From NCBI GenBank assembly GCA_040905885.1, contig JBBDQR010000076.1:1-36445 (forward strand): DNA of 36,445 bases. Reading direction: 5' to 3'. This document shows, in pieces, positions 14,287 to 22,273 of the stretch; the stretch's first letter is position 1; every line of letters begins with the position of its first letter. A program made the position numbers and the translations under genes. The DNA comes from JACVRU01 sp040905885. GTDB lineage: Bacteria; Actinomycetota; Thermoleophilia; Gaiellales; Gaiellaceae. Under the pieces are notes generated by a model. The model saw nothing but the letters and a program-made list of their open reading frames with translations. It had not been told where the DNA came from and did not search any database.

Positions 14287-15683
14287 CAGCGCGAGTGGGC
14301 GAGGTACTCGAGCAGGTCGGAGCGGGTCAGCACGCCGACCGGGCGGCCCTCCCGCGCGACCACGACCGCGTTCGTCCTCCCGGTGAGCGTCGAGAAGACC
14401 TCGTCCAGGCTCTCGTCGACGTCCACGGCCGCGAGCGGGGGCTGCATCGCCTCGGCCACGTCGTGGTGGAGCGCGTCCGGGTTCTTGAAGACGCGGTCGA
14501 GCAGGTCGCGGTCCTGAAGCGAGCCGATGATGTCGGCGAGCGAGTCGAAGTCGCCGTCTCGCACCACCGGCAGCTGCGAGATCGAGTAGCGCTGCATCAG
14601 GTCGATCGCCTCGCCGACCTTCTGGTGCGACGAGATCGTCACGAGGTCAGGCACCTCGGCCTCCTCGGCGCGCTTCGCGCGCAGCAGCTCCTCCACCGTC
14701 GGCGCCGGCGCCCGCCGCTCGAGGAAGCCGTGCTCGAGCATCCAGTTGTCGTCGTAGAACTTCGACAGGTACGAGCGGCCGCTGTCGGGGAGCATCGTCA
14801 GGATCCGGTCGCCGGGCCCGAAGCGCTTCGCGAGCTCGAGCGCCGCCCAGACCGTCGTCCCCGACGAGCCGCCCGCGAGGATCCCCTCCTCCCGGGCGAG
14901 CCGGCGCGCGACGACGAAGGAGTCCCGGTCGGAGACCTTGACCCACTCGTCGACCACGGCAGGATCCAGCGTCTTCGGCCAGGTGTCCTTGCCAATCCCC
15001 TCGACGAGGTACGGGTGGACGCCCTCCGGCGAGTCGGCGGTGAAGACGGAGCCGGCCGGGTCGGCGCCGACGATCAGCGCGCGAGAGCCGTGCTCCTTGA
15101 AGTAGCGGCCGACGCCCGTGATCGTGCCGCCGGTGCCGACGGAGATGACGATCGCGGCCACGTCCCCGCCGTCCGTCTGCTCCCAGATCTCGGGCCCCGT
15201 CACCTCGTAGTGCGCCTGCGGGTTGGACAGGTTCGAGTACTGGTCCGGCTTGAAGCCGCCGGGGATCTCCTCGGCCAGCCGGTCGGAAACGGAGTAGTAC
15301 GACTCGGGCGAGTCGGGCTCGACGGCGGTCGGGCAGATCACGACCTCCGCGCCGTAGGCCCGCAGCATCGAGATCTTCTCCTGGCTCATCTTGTCCGGCA
15401 TCACGAAGATGCAGCGGTAGCCCTTGAGCGCGGCGGCGATCGCGAGGCCGACCCCGGTGTTCCCCGAGGTGGGCTCGACGATCGTCCCGCCCGGCTTCAG
15501 CTTCCCCTCGCGCTCTGCCGCCTCGATCATCGCGAGGCCGATCCGGTCCTTGACCGAGCCGCCGGGGTTCAGGTACTCGAGCTTCGCGAGGATCGTCGGG
15601 CCGCCGGGCGGGGAGAGCTTGTCCAGCCGCACGATCGGCGTGCGCCCGACGAGCTCGAGCACGGTGGGGAAGTCTCGGGCCAT
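14286..15683 (-). CDS. Cystathionine beta-synthase
   Basis: 465 residues. The PLP fold type II core has NPGGSVKDRIG (Schiff-base Lys), EPTSGNTGVGLA (substrate loop), GTGGTITGVGRYFKE and GGSSGTTVWAALELA. Residues about 340-460 are a tandem CBS-domain pair (QLPVVRDGDFDSLADIIGS; VGVLTRSDLLEYLAHSR), as in actinobacterial CBS proteins. It condenses serine and homocysteine to cystathionine, feeding the gamma-lyase/synthase gene nearby. There is no heme-binding N-terminus. Start ATG 15683 is 6 nt after TACCGT. Confidence 0.93.
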   Translation of the reverse strand: MARDFPTVLELVGRTPIVRLDKLSPPGGPTILAKLEYLNPGGSVKDRIGLAMIEAAEREGKLKPGGTIVEPTSGNTGVGLAIAAALKGYRCIFVMPDKMSQEKISMLRAYGAEVVICPTAVEPDSPESYYSVSDRLAEEIPGGFKPDQYSNLSNPQAHYEVTGPEIWEQTDGGDVAAIVISVGTGGTITGVGRYFKEHGSRALIVGADPAGSVFTADSPEGVHPYLVEGIGKDTWPKTLDPAVVDEWVKVSDRDSFVVARRLAREEGILAGGSSGTTVWAALELAKRFGPGDRILTMLPDSGRSYLSKFYDDNWMLEHGFLERRAPAPTVEELLRAKRAEEAEVPDLVTISSHQKVGEAIDLMQRYSISQLPVVRDGDFDSLADIIGSLQDRDLLDRVFKNPDALHHDVAEAMQPPLAAVDVDESLDEVFSTLTGRTNAVVVAREGRPVGVLTRSDLLEYLAHSR

Positions 15684-15689
15684 GGACCG

Positions 15690-15699
15690 ACGGTAGGTT
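15690..15699. promoter_or_regulatory. Overlapping divergent -10 boxes (CBS and F420-type reductase)
   Basis: TACCGT on the minus strand (15695-15690) ends 6 nt before the CBS ATG. TAGGTT on the plus strand (15694-15699) precedes the reductase ATG by 13 nt. The two boxes share two base pairs, so the promoters may compete. Confidence 0.5.
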
Positions 15700-15712
15700 A
15701 CGCGGCAGACCG

Positions 15713-16249
15713 ATGAAGATCACGACGATCGGCAGGGGGAACGTCGGCGGCGGGCTCGCCAGGCTCTGGGAGCAGGCGGGCCACGAGGTGACGACGCTCG
15801 GCAGCGACGGCGGCGACGCCGCCGACGCGGACGTCGTCTTCGTCGCCGTGCCCTCGGGCGCGATCTCGGAGGCGCTCGGCAAGGTGAGCGGGCTCGAGGG
15901 GAAGGTCGCGATCGACTCCGCGAACGCGTTCCAGGGCCGCGACGAGAGCTACGAGTCGTTCGCGCACGAGGTCAAGGCGCACACGAACGGGCCCGTGGCG
16001 AAGGCGTTCAACGCCAACTTCGCCACGCTCTACGACGAGCTCCCGAACCAGCGGGCGCGGCCCGCCTGCCTCTACGCCGCGGACGACGAGGCGCGCGAGG
16101 TGACGGAGCAGCTGATCCGCGACGCCGGCTACGAGCCCGTGTCGCTGGGCGGGATCGAGAACGCCCGGGCGCTGGAGGACTTCGTCCCGGGCGTCCTCGG
16201 CAAGATCGGCCGCGTCTTCTACCGCTTCGCCCCGCCGGGACAGCTCTAG
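15713..16249 (+). CDS. NADPH-dependent F420 reductase-like protein
   Basis: 178 residues. The N-terminal Rossmann motif ITTIGRGNVGGGLARLWEQAGHEV is typical of F420H2:NADP+ oxidoreductases (Fno) and related NADP-binding proteins. ADVVFVAVPSGAIS, DSANAF and AKAFNANFATLYDEL follow the same family. It probably passes hydride between NADPH and F420 or a similar flavin; the shortness (Fno is 210-240 residues) leaves some doubt. Its TAG shares a CTAG with the stop of the convergent MFS gene. Confidence 0.78.
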   Translation: MKITTIGRGNVGGGLARLWEQAGHEVTTLGSDGGDAADADVVFVAVPSGAISEALGKVSGLEGKVAIDSANAFQGRDESYESFAHEVKAHTNGPVAKAFNANFATLYDELPNQRARPACLYAADDEAREVTEQLIRDAGYEPVSLGGIENARALEDFVPGVLGKIGRVFYRFAPPGQL

Positions 16250-17682
16250 GCGGTGACGCCGACCGGCTCTTCGGCCGGCGCCGTGTCGCTCCGGCGGAGG
16301 AGGAAACCGGCCGCGAGCGCGCCGGCGACCGCGAAGCCGAACAGGAGCCAGAAGCCCCACTCGAAGCCCCCGGTGAGCGCGACCGGCTGCGACTCGCCGC
16401 GCTCCAGCAGCGTCGTGAAGTGGCTCGTCGAGATCGTGGCCGCGATCGCGACGCCCAGCGCACCGCCGATCTGCTGGACGGTGTTGAGCAAGCCGGACGC
16501 GAGCCCGGCCTGCGCGGCCCCGACTCCGCCCAGCGCGGCGATCGAGATCGGGATGAAGGTGAACGGCAGGCCGACGCCCACGAGCAGGTAGCCGGGCAGC
16601 AGGTCGGGCCCGTAGCTTCCGTCCGGCGGGATCTGCGTGTACCACGCCATCCCCGCGGCCACGAGCACGAAGCCCACGATCGCAACGGGCTTCACGCCGA
16701 CCTTCGTTGCCAGCGCCTGCGCCAGCCCAGCCGCGAGCACGGCCGTGCCGGCCGTGGCCAGGAAGGTCAGGCCCGCCTTCAGCGCGGAGAAGCCGAGCAC
16801 CTGCTGGACGTAGAGCGTCAGCAGGAAGAAGTTGGCGAAGACGGAGGCGCCGAGCAGGAAGCCGAGCAGGTTGGCGGCCGCCACCTGGCGGATGCGGAAG
16901 AACGAGAACGGCATCAGCGGCTCCACCGAGCGTGCCTCGTTGACGACGAAGGCGACGAGCAGCGCGCCCGAGCCGGCGAGCAGGCCGATCGTGCGGGCGC
17001 TCCCCCAGCCGATGTCAGGGGCCTTCGAGATCGCGAAGACGAGCAGCATCATGCTCGCGGTCACCGTGAGGGCGCCCAACGGGTCGTAGCTCCGGTGCTC
17101 GGAGCGCGCCGTCGTCTCGGGGATCAGCGGCAGGGTCAGGGCGAGCACCGCGGCGCCGACGGGCACGTTCACGAAGAAGATCCACTCCCAGCCCGCCCAC
17201 TCCGTCAGCACGCCGCCCGCGAGCACGCCGACCGCGGCGCCGCTGCCGCCGAGCGCGCCCCAGATGCCGAGCGCCTTGTTCCGCTCCGGGCCTTCCGCGA
17301 ACAGGGTCGAGACGATCGACAGCGCGGCGGGGGAGACGATCGCCGCGCCGATGCCCTGGACGACCCGCGAGGCGACGAGCATGTCCGCCGAGACCGCGAG
17401 CCCGCACGTGAGGGACGCGAGCGTGAAGAGCACGACGCCGCTCATGAACACGCGTCGGCGCCCGAGCAGGTCGCCCGCGCGTCCGCCGAGCAGCAGGAAG
17501 CCGCCGAAGGTGATCGCGTAACCCGTGACGACCCACTGGAGGCCCTCGCGGGAGAAGTCCAGGTCGGTCGCGATCGACGGAAGGGCGACGTTGACGATCG
17601 AGACGTCGAGGATCGTCATGAAGAAGGCCGTCCCGACGACGGCGAGCGCCTTCCAGCGGCGAGGGTCGGGTGCCACGTCCAC
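16246..17682 (-). CDS. MFS drug exporter (DHA2/EmrB-QacA type)
   Basis: 478 residues with about 14 hydrophobic helices. Motif A-like GGRAGDLLGRRRVFMSG and motif C-like GPERNKALGIWGALGGSGAAVGVLAGG define the DHA2 family; ILDVSIVNVALPSIATDL in helix 1 is the classic QacA/EmrB signature. It would export hydrophobic or cationic compounds using the proton gradient. Start GTG 17682 (alternative GTG 17676) gives a short cytoplasmic leader. It lies 29 nt downstream of the MerB-like remnant on the same strand, which is consistent with a detoxification context. Confidence 0.9.
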   Translation of the reverse strand: MDVAPDPRRWKALAVVGTAFFMTILDVSIVNVALPSIATDLDFSREGLQWVVTGYAITFGGFLLLGGRAGDLLGRRRVFMSGVVLFTLASLTCGLAVSADMLVASRVVQGIGAAIVSPAALSIVSTLFAEGPERNKALGIWGALGGSGAAVGVLAGGVLTEWAGWEWIFFVNVPVGAAVLALTLPLIPETTARSEHRSYDPLGALTVTASMMLLVFAISKAPDIGWGSARTIGLLAGSGALLVAFVVNEARSVEPLMPFSFFRIRQVAAANLLGFLLGASVFANFFLLTLYVQQVLGFSALKAGLTFLATAGTAVLAAGLAQALATKVGVKPVAIVGFVLVAAGMAWYTQIPPDGSYGPDLLPGYLLVGVGLPFTFIPISIAALGGVGAAQAGLASGLLNTVQQIGGALGVAIAATISTSHFTTLLERGESQPVALTGGFEWGFWLLFGFAVAGALAAGFLLRRSDTAPAEEPVGVTA

Positions 17683-17879
17683 GGGATTCTGGAACGTCCT
17701 TGGCGGCCCGGCTATTCCGAGCCCCAGAAAGGCCCGGTCAGGCCGAGCCGGTCGAGGATCGCCCGGTTCTCCTCGGGCGTGCGCGGCCGCCAGTCCGACG
17801 CGAGCCGGTCGCGGTACCACGCGTCGGCCAGTCGCCAGAGCGTTCCCACCGGGATCGTGTCGCCGCCTTCGGGAGCGTG

Positions 17880-17897
17880 CTCTTCCGACCGGAAGAG
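17880..17897 (-). promoter_or_regulatory. SECIS-like hairpin downstream of UGA
   Basis: On the minus strand CTCTTCC-GGTC-GGAAGAG forms a perfect 7-bp stem with a GGUC loop. Nineteen nt separate the UGA (17912-17910) from the first loop G. This fits the bacterial SECIS pattern (short stem, G at the start of a small apical loop, about 16-37 nt from UGA). The stem also encodes LFRSEE, so protein and RNA constraints overlap. Confidence 0.55.
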
Positions 17898-18070
17898 GTT
17901 CATCGTGCTTCAGGTGAAGACGAGGTCGTCCCACCACCGCGCCGCGGGGACGGCGAGGTGGAAGACGGCGCCGTTGCCGCGCAGCGCGCTCCCACGAACC
18001 TCGAGCTCGAGCGGCTCGGCGCAGTCGGGGCACGAAGTCTCGTAGCGGCCCTCGCCGCCGAGCGCCGCGA

Positions 18071-18153
18071 CGATGCCGAGCGAGCTCGGCCGCGCCGCAC
18101 ATGTCGGCGCGGCCTGTATTGCTTGCTCGGCATCGCAAGCGATGCCGAGTGAG
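18071..18153. repeat. Palindromic mini-element inserted in frame in the MerB-like gene
   Basis: CGATGCCGAGYGAG occurs at 18071-18084 and 18140-18153, 69 bp (23 codons) apart. Between the copies lie hairpin GGCCGCGCCG/CGGCGCGGCC (18088-18114) and hairpin CTCGGCATCGC/GCGATGCCGAG (18126-18149). In protein this duplicates SLGI and adds a 23-residue Cys/Ala-rich insert. It looks like a small REP/MITE-type element with a duplicated target. Confidence 0.6.
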
Positions 18154-18279
18154 GCGCAGTTGCCGTACCACCAGCGGCCGTGCTCATCCGTGCAGCTCGC
18201 AGCGCCTCCCCGTCGGAATCCGGCGCCCGCCCGGTCTCGACGAGCTCGCGGTAGATGCGGTTACGGAGCTCGATGTCCA

Positions 18280-18659
18280 TCAGCGGCGCGTCCGGCGCAG
18301 GACCTCGGCGTAGCGGGGATGCAGGCGCTCGATCAGCGCGTGCGTCTCGGCGGCCAGCACGCCGCCCCGGTACGTGACGATGTGGGAGCGCATGTACGGC
18401 ACCTCGAGGATCTGCGGAGTCTGAACGAAGGGATCCTCGACGGAGTAGACGACGTGCGGGACGTCGGCCATCACCGCCGCGCCGATGCACATCGGGCACG
18501 GCTCGACCGTCGTCACGAGCACGGCCTCGTCGTGGCGCGTCCAGAGCGGCTCGCCGCCGGTGAGCATCGCCTCGAGCTCGGCGTGCGCGAGCTGCGAGCG
18601 GCGCTCGGGTACTCCCCGGCCAGCCCGGCCGCCTCGGCCTCCGCGAGCGCCGCCCGCAT
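18280..18659 (-). pseudogene. Nucleoside deaminase with internal deletion
   Basis: From ATG 18659 one frame gives MRAALAEAEAAGLAGEYP, the usual first helix of cytidine/guanine/tRNA-adenosine-type deaminases. The next frame then picks up RRSQLAHAELEAML with the catalytic HAE, then VEPCPMCIGAAVMADV with the PCxxC zinc ligands, and runs to TGA 18280. About 20 residues (the first two strands) and the frame are missing at about 18615. The intact 3' frame is open only from ATG 18567, which lacks HAE and could not be active. It follows purH by 20 nt and overlaps the MerB-like gene, so the damage sits in one operon tail. Confidence 0.65.
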
Positions 18660-18679
18660 CAGCTGCTCCGGGTCCCCGA

Positions 18680-20185
18680 TCAGTGGCGGAAGTGCCTCCG
18701 GTGGGTGAGGACCATCGCCGCGCCCGCCTCGCGGACCGCGGCGACCACCTCCTCGTCGCGCTTCGAGCCGCCCGGCTGGACGATCGCGGTCACGCCGGCG
18801 TCGAGCGCGAGCTGCGGGCCGTCGGCGAAGGGGAAGAACGCGTCCGAGGCGAGCGCCGCTCCCGTCGGGTCGTGCCCGTGCTCGCGCGCCTTCTCGAGAG
18901 CTATTCGAACCGCGTCCACCCTGCTCATCTGGCCGGCGCCGATCCCGATCGTCTGCAGCCCCTTCGCGAGCACGATCGCGTTCGAGGCGACGTGCTTGCA
19001 GACGCGCCACGCGAAGAGCAGGTCGCCCCACTGCTCCTCGCTCGGCTCCCCGCAGACGACGTCCATGCCCTCGCGGTCCTCGATCTCCCAGTCGCGGCTC
19101 TGGACGAGTAGGCCGCCGAGCGTCCGCCTGTAGTCGAGCTCGCCGGGCTCCCAGCCGCGCCGCTCGCGGTCCTCGAGGATGCGGAGGCTCGGCTTCTCGC
19201 CCAGGCGGGCCAGCGCTTCCTCCTCGTAGCCGGGCGCGAGCAGCACCTCGACGAACTGCTCGGCCAGCGCCTCCCCGAGCGCGCCGGTGACGGGACGGTT
19301 GAGGACGACGATCCCCCCGTACGCGGAGACGGGGTCGCCGGCGAGCGCCAGCGCGTAGGCCTCCTCGATCGTCGCGGCGACGGCCACACCGCACGGGTTC
19401 GCGTGCTTGACGATCACGCAGGCCGGCAGCGCGAACTCGCGTGCCAGGAGGACGGCCCCGTTCAGGTCGTTCAGGTTGTTGTACGAGAGCTCTCGCCCGT
19501 GGAGCTGTTCGACGCGCGAGAGCAGGTGGCGCCGGGCGAGGGTCTGGGCGTAGTAGGCCCCGTGCTGGTGCGGGTTCTCGCCGTACGCGAGGTCGAGCAC
19601 CTTCTCGAAGGAGAGGGTGAGCAGGTCCGGGAAGCGCTGCTCGTCGACGAACCAGGTGGCGATTGCCGCGTCGTAGCGCGCGGTGGTCGCGAAGGCCTCG
19701 GCGGCGAGCCGGCGGCGCGACTCCGGCGAGACCTCGCCGCTCTCGCGCAGCTCCGCGAGGACGCCCTCGTACTGATCGGGCCGCGAGACGGCGGCCACGT
19801 GCGCGAAGTTCTTCGCGGCCGCGCGCAGCATCGCGGGGCCGCCGACGTCGATCGTCTCGGTCTCGGGCTCGCGCTCGAACGGGTACAGGTTGACGCAGAC
19901 GAGGTCGAAGGGCTCGATGCCGTGCTCGGCGAGGACACCGGCGTCGTCCTCGCTGTCGCGCCGCGCGAGGATGCCTGCGTGGATGCGGGGGTGGAGCGTC
20001 TTCACGCGCCCGCCCAGCAGCTCGGGCGCCTCGGTGACCGTCTCGACCCGGGTGACCTCGAGCCCCTGCTCCTCCAGGAACGAGGCCGTCCCGCCCGACG
20101 CGACGAGCTCGGCGCCGAGGTCGGCGAGGCCCCGGGCGAACTCGGCCAGGCCGGTCTTGTCGTAGACGGAGATCAGCGCTCGCAC
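18680..20185 (-). CDS. purH: Bifunctional AICAR transformylase / IMP cyclohydrolase
   Basis: 501 residues. The N-terminal MGS-like cyclohydrolase domain begins RALISVYDKTGLAEFARGL and has GRVKTLHPRIHAGIL and LVCVNLYPFE. The transformylase domain has LRYG-type YGENPHQHGAYY, VIVKHANPCGVAVA, and the C-terminal DAFFPFADGPQLALDAGVTAIVQPGGS. It performs the last two steps to IMP. Start GTG 20185 is set by the conserved N-terminus; the longer open frame upstream is purN in another frame. It overlaps purN by 13 nt, giving a purM-purN-purH operon. Confidence 0.97.
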   Translation of the reverse strand: MRALISVYDKTGLAEFARGLADLGAELVASGGTASFLEEQGLEVTRVETVTEAPELLGGRVKTLHPRIHAGILARRDSEDDAGVLAEHGIEPFDLVCVNLYPFEREPETETIDVGGPAMLRAAAKNFAHVAAVSRPDQYEGVLAELRESGEVSPESRRRLAAEAFATTARYDAAIATWFVDEQRFPDLLTLSFEKVLDLAYGENPHQHGAYYAQTLARRHLLSRVEQLHGRELSYNNLNDLNGAVLLAREFALPACVIVKHANPCGVAVAATIEEAYALALAGDPVSAYGGIVVLNRPVTGALGEALAEQFVEVLLAPGYEEEALARLGEKPSLRILEDRERRGWEPGELDYRRTLGGLLVQSRDWEIEDREGMDVVCGEPSEEQWGDLLFAWRVCKHVASNAIVLAKGLQTIGIGAGQMSRVDAVRIALEKAREHGHDPTGAALASDAFFPFADGPQLALDAGVTAIVQPGGSKRDEEVVAAVREAGAAMVLTHRRHFRH

Positions 20186-20706
20186 AGCTCTCGCACCACG
20201 CGGGGAAGCAATCGGTGCTCGAGGGCGTGGAGGCGCTCCTCGAGCGTCTCGGCAGGCTCGACGGGCACCTCCTCCTGCGCGAGGACCGGGCCGGAGTCCA
20301 CGCCCTCGTCGACGAGGTGGACGGTGACGCCGGTGCGCTCGACGCCGGCTGCTAGCGCGTCCTCGATCGCGCGCGTACCGGGAAACTCGGGTAGCAGCGA
20401 CGGGTGGACGTTGACGATCCGTCCGGGGAAGCGGTCGAGGAAGGCCGGCGTCAGCAGGTGCATGTAGCCGGCGCAGACGACGAGCTCGACGCCCCGGCTC
20501 TCGAGCCACTCGGCCAAGGCGACATCGCGCTCCTCGCGGGAGTTGTAGCCAGCGGCGTCGAAGACCGCCGTCTCAATCCCAGCCGCCTCGGCGCGCCCGA
20601 GGGCCCGAACGCCCGGCTTGTTCGAAACGACCGCGGCAATCGGTAGCTGGGCGTCGATCAATGCCTGGAGGTTCGTGCCCTCCCCGGACACGAGGACGCC
20701 GATCAC
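20173..20706 (-). CDS. purN: Phosphoribosylglycinamide formyltransferase
   Basis: 177 residues, a little short of the usual 190-200. It has the start IGVLVSGEGTNLQALID (phosphate loop), VCAGYMHLLTPAFL, the catalytic IVNVHPSLLPEFPG (Asn and His) and VTVHLVDEGVDSGPV (catalytic Asp). It transfers the formyl group of 10-formyl-THF to GAR. The start GTG overlaps the purM stop as GTGA, so translation is coupled. Confidence 0.96.
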   Translation of the reverse strand: MIGVLVSGEGTNLQALIDAQLPIAAVVSNKPGVRALGRAEAAGIETAVFDAAGYNSREERDVALAEWLESRGVELVVCAGYMHLLTPAFLDRFPGRIVNVHPSLLPEFPGTRAIEDALAAGVERTGVTVHLVDEGVDSGPVLAQEEVPVEPAETLEERLHALEHRLLPRVVRELCER

Positions 20707-21593
20707 GCCCGCACGATCCTCCCGATCACGAGCTCCTCCCCCGGCTCGGGCAAGACGGCGCAGAAGCCGATCCCGAGGTTAAAGACGCGGCGCAGCTCCT
20801 CCTCCTCGACGTGGCGCGCCAGCCATTCGAAGACCGGCGGGCGCTCCCACGCGTCCCAGTCGAGCTCGGCGCGCAGCCCGTCCGGCACGGCGCGCGAGAG
20901 GTTGCCCTCGACGCCGCCGCCGGTGACGTGCGCGAAGGCGTGCGCCGCGTCGCGCAGCCGGCGCACGTCGTCGAGGTAGAGGCGCGTGGGCGCGAGCAGG
21001 TCTTCGCCGTCGTAGTCCTCGACCTCGAGCACGCGGCGGACGAGCGTGAAGCCGTTGGCGTGGACGCCCGCCGAGGGCAGGCCGATCACGACGTCCCCCT
21101 CCGCCACGCGCGAGCCGTCGATCACGCGGTCGCGGTCGACGATCCCGACACAGGTGGCGGCGAAGTCCAGCTCGCCCTCGCGGTAGACGCCCGGCAGCTC
21201 GGCGGTCTCCCCGCCGACGAGCGCGACGCCGGCGGCCCGGCAGACCTCGGCGGCGCCCTCCACGAGCTCGGCGACCTGCTCGAGGTCGATCTGGTTGGCG
21301 GCGACGTAGTCGAGCAGGATCAGCGGGTCGGCGCCGCACGTGATCACGTCGTTGATGCAGTGCGCGGCCATGTCCGCGCCGCAGTTGCGCAGGGCGCCGC
21401 GCGGACGGGCGACGATCGGCTTGGTGCCGATCGAGTCGGTCGAGGCCGCGAGCAGGCGCCGGTCGTCGAGCGGGTGCAGTCCGGCGAAGGCGCCGAAGCC
21501 GGTCGCGCCGGTGGACTCGGCGGCCGCGCGGAGCCGCTCGACGACGGCCTCGGCCTTCGCGATCGAGACGCCGGCCGCCTCGTAGGTGCTCAC
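20703..21593 (-). CDS. purM: Phosphoribosylformylglycinamidine cyclo-ligase (AIR synthetase)
   Basis: 296 residues, shorter than the usual 330-350. The core is intact: STDSIGTKPIV, HCINDVITCGADPLILLDY, GVALVGGETAELPGVY, VIGLPSAGVHANGFTLVR and HVTGGGVEGNLSRAVP. It makes AIR from FGAM with ATP. Start GTG 21593 lies 6 nt after TAGACT, so the purMNH transcript is probably leaderless. The preceding VOC gene is on the same strand, 25 bp away. Confidence 0.95.
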   Translation of the reverse strand: MSTYEAAGVSIAKAEAVVERLRAAAESTGATGFGAFAGLHPLDDRRLLAASTDSIGTKPIVARPRGALRNCGADMAAHCINDVITCGADPLILLDYVAANQIDLEQVAELVEGAAEVCRAAGVALVGGETAELPGVYREGELDFAATCVGIVDRDRVIDGSRVAEGDVVIGLPSAGVHANGFTLVRRVLEVEDYDGEDLLAPTRLYLDDVRRLRDAAHAFAHVTGGGVEGNLSRAVPDGLRAELDWDAWERPPVFEWLARHVEEEELRRVFNLGIGFCAVLPEPGEELVIGRIVRA

Positions 21594-21599
21594 GGCCCG

Positions 21600-21605
21600 A
21601 GTCTA
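21600..21605 (-). promoter_or_regulatory. -10 box TAGACT, leaderless start of purM
   Basis: TAGACT ends 6 nt before GTG 21593. The same hexamer, TAGACT, precedes ctaG and purL. Confidence 0.55.
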
Positions 21606-21618
21606 GAGCGCCTCCCGG

Positions 21619-22230
21619 CTAGGCGAACAGCTCGCCGTGAAGCTCGGGCCGGCCCTGCGGGCCGCCCGGGACGAAGCGGACCAGCGCCTCGCCCACCTCC
21701 ACGTCGCCGCCGATGGCGCGGACCCCGAGCAGCTCCGCCAGTACGTCGGCCTTCCGCTCCGGCTCGTCCGAGCGGAGGTGGAGCTCGTCCAGGCGCAGGT
21801 CCTCCGCCGACTCGATCAGCTCCTCGAGCCACTCCCGCGGCGGGTGCAGCTCGAGCCGGTAGCCGGCCCCGGTGGCGACGAACGTGCGCCGGCCGCCGTG
21901 CTCCTGCACCCGCATGTCCAGCTCGGCCGCGCGGTCGAGCACCTCGTCGAGCTCGTCTTCGTCGAGCGCGAGCCCGAGGTGGTCGACGCGCGGGACCTGC
22001 CACTGGCCGGGCTGGACGACGACGTTCACGGCGCCGCGCTCGAGCTCGGCGAGCCGCAGCTTGAAGCCGAGCGCGTCGAGCTCCTCCCACGACGTGCCGG
22101 CCTCGAACGACGCCGTCTCCTCGCCGATCCGGCCGTAGCGGGCGACGAGCGAGAAGGCCAGCTTCCCCAGGTACCGCGCCTCGACGTCGCGCACGCGGCT
22201 CGTGACCAGGTGGTAGTGGAACAGCTGCAC
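21619..22230 (-). CDS. VOC/glyoxalase-like protein
   Basis: 203 residues from GTG 22230. The frame is open to GTG 22269, but that extension uses rare codons such as CTA and TTA and overlaps the divergent promoter. The start QLFHYHLVTSRVRDVEARYL, VDHLGLALDEDELDEVLDRA and GYRLELHPP resemble the vicinal-oxygen-chelate fold. The C-terminal LDELHLRSDEPERKADVLAELLGV reads like a second beta-alpha-beta module. Metal ligands are plausible (His, His, Glu) but the reaction is unknown. Confidence 0.65.
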   Translation of the reverse strand: MQLFHYHLVTSRVRDVEARYLGKLAFSLVARYGRIGEETASFEAGTSWEELDALGFKLRLAELERGAVNVVVQPGQWQVPRVDHLGLALDEDELDEVLDRAAELDMRVQEHGGRRTFVATGAGYRLELHPPREWLEELIESAEDLRLDELHLRSDEPERKADVLAELLGVRAIGGDVEVGEALVRFVPGGPQGRPELHGELFA

Positions 22231-22260
22231 GGCGAGACGCGAGGCTAACGAAGACGAACC

Positions 22261-22266
22261 TAGACT
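22261..22266 (+). promoter_or_regulatory. -10 box TAGACT, leaderless start of ctaG
   Basis: TAGACT ends 7 nt before GTG 22274, with no Shine-Dalgarno. A possible opposite-strand box TAGCCT lies 11 nt before the divergent GTG 22230. Confidence 0.55.
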
Positions 22267-22273
22267 CACGCCG

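Larger units (their letters stand above)
17712..18280 (-). pseudogene. MerB-like (alkylmercury lyase family) remnant with in-frame UGA
   Basis: Three pieces of one protein are visible. Frame 1 from ATG 18280 gives MDIELRNRIYRELVETGRAP. Another frame gives DEHGRWWYGNC, then TSCPDCAEPLELEVRG and AARWWDDLVFT. After TGA 17912-17910 the same frame continues STMNLFRSEEH and ends GLTGPFWGSE. The UGA stands where family members have the catalytic Cys before the FRSEE motif. A SECIS-like hairpin follows it, so selenocysteine is likely in the ancestral gene. About 45 N-terminal residues are missing with loss of frame, and a 69-bp palindromic insert interrupts the middle. The second frame has no start codon, hence the pseudogene call. 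The ATG overlaps the deaminase stop (TGATG). MerB cleaves carbon-mercury bonds. Confidence 0.65.

Noticed and set aside
17712..17903. A free-standing 63-residue gene from ATG 17903
   Set aside because: It is the C-terminal end of the MerB-like protein continued after UGA. No Shine-Dalgarno precedes the ATG and the fold would lack its metal-binding half.
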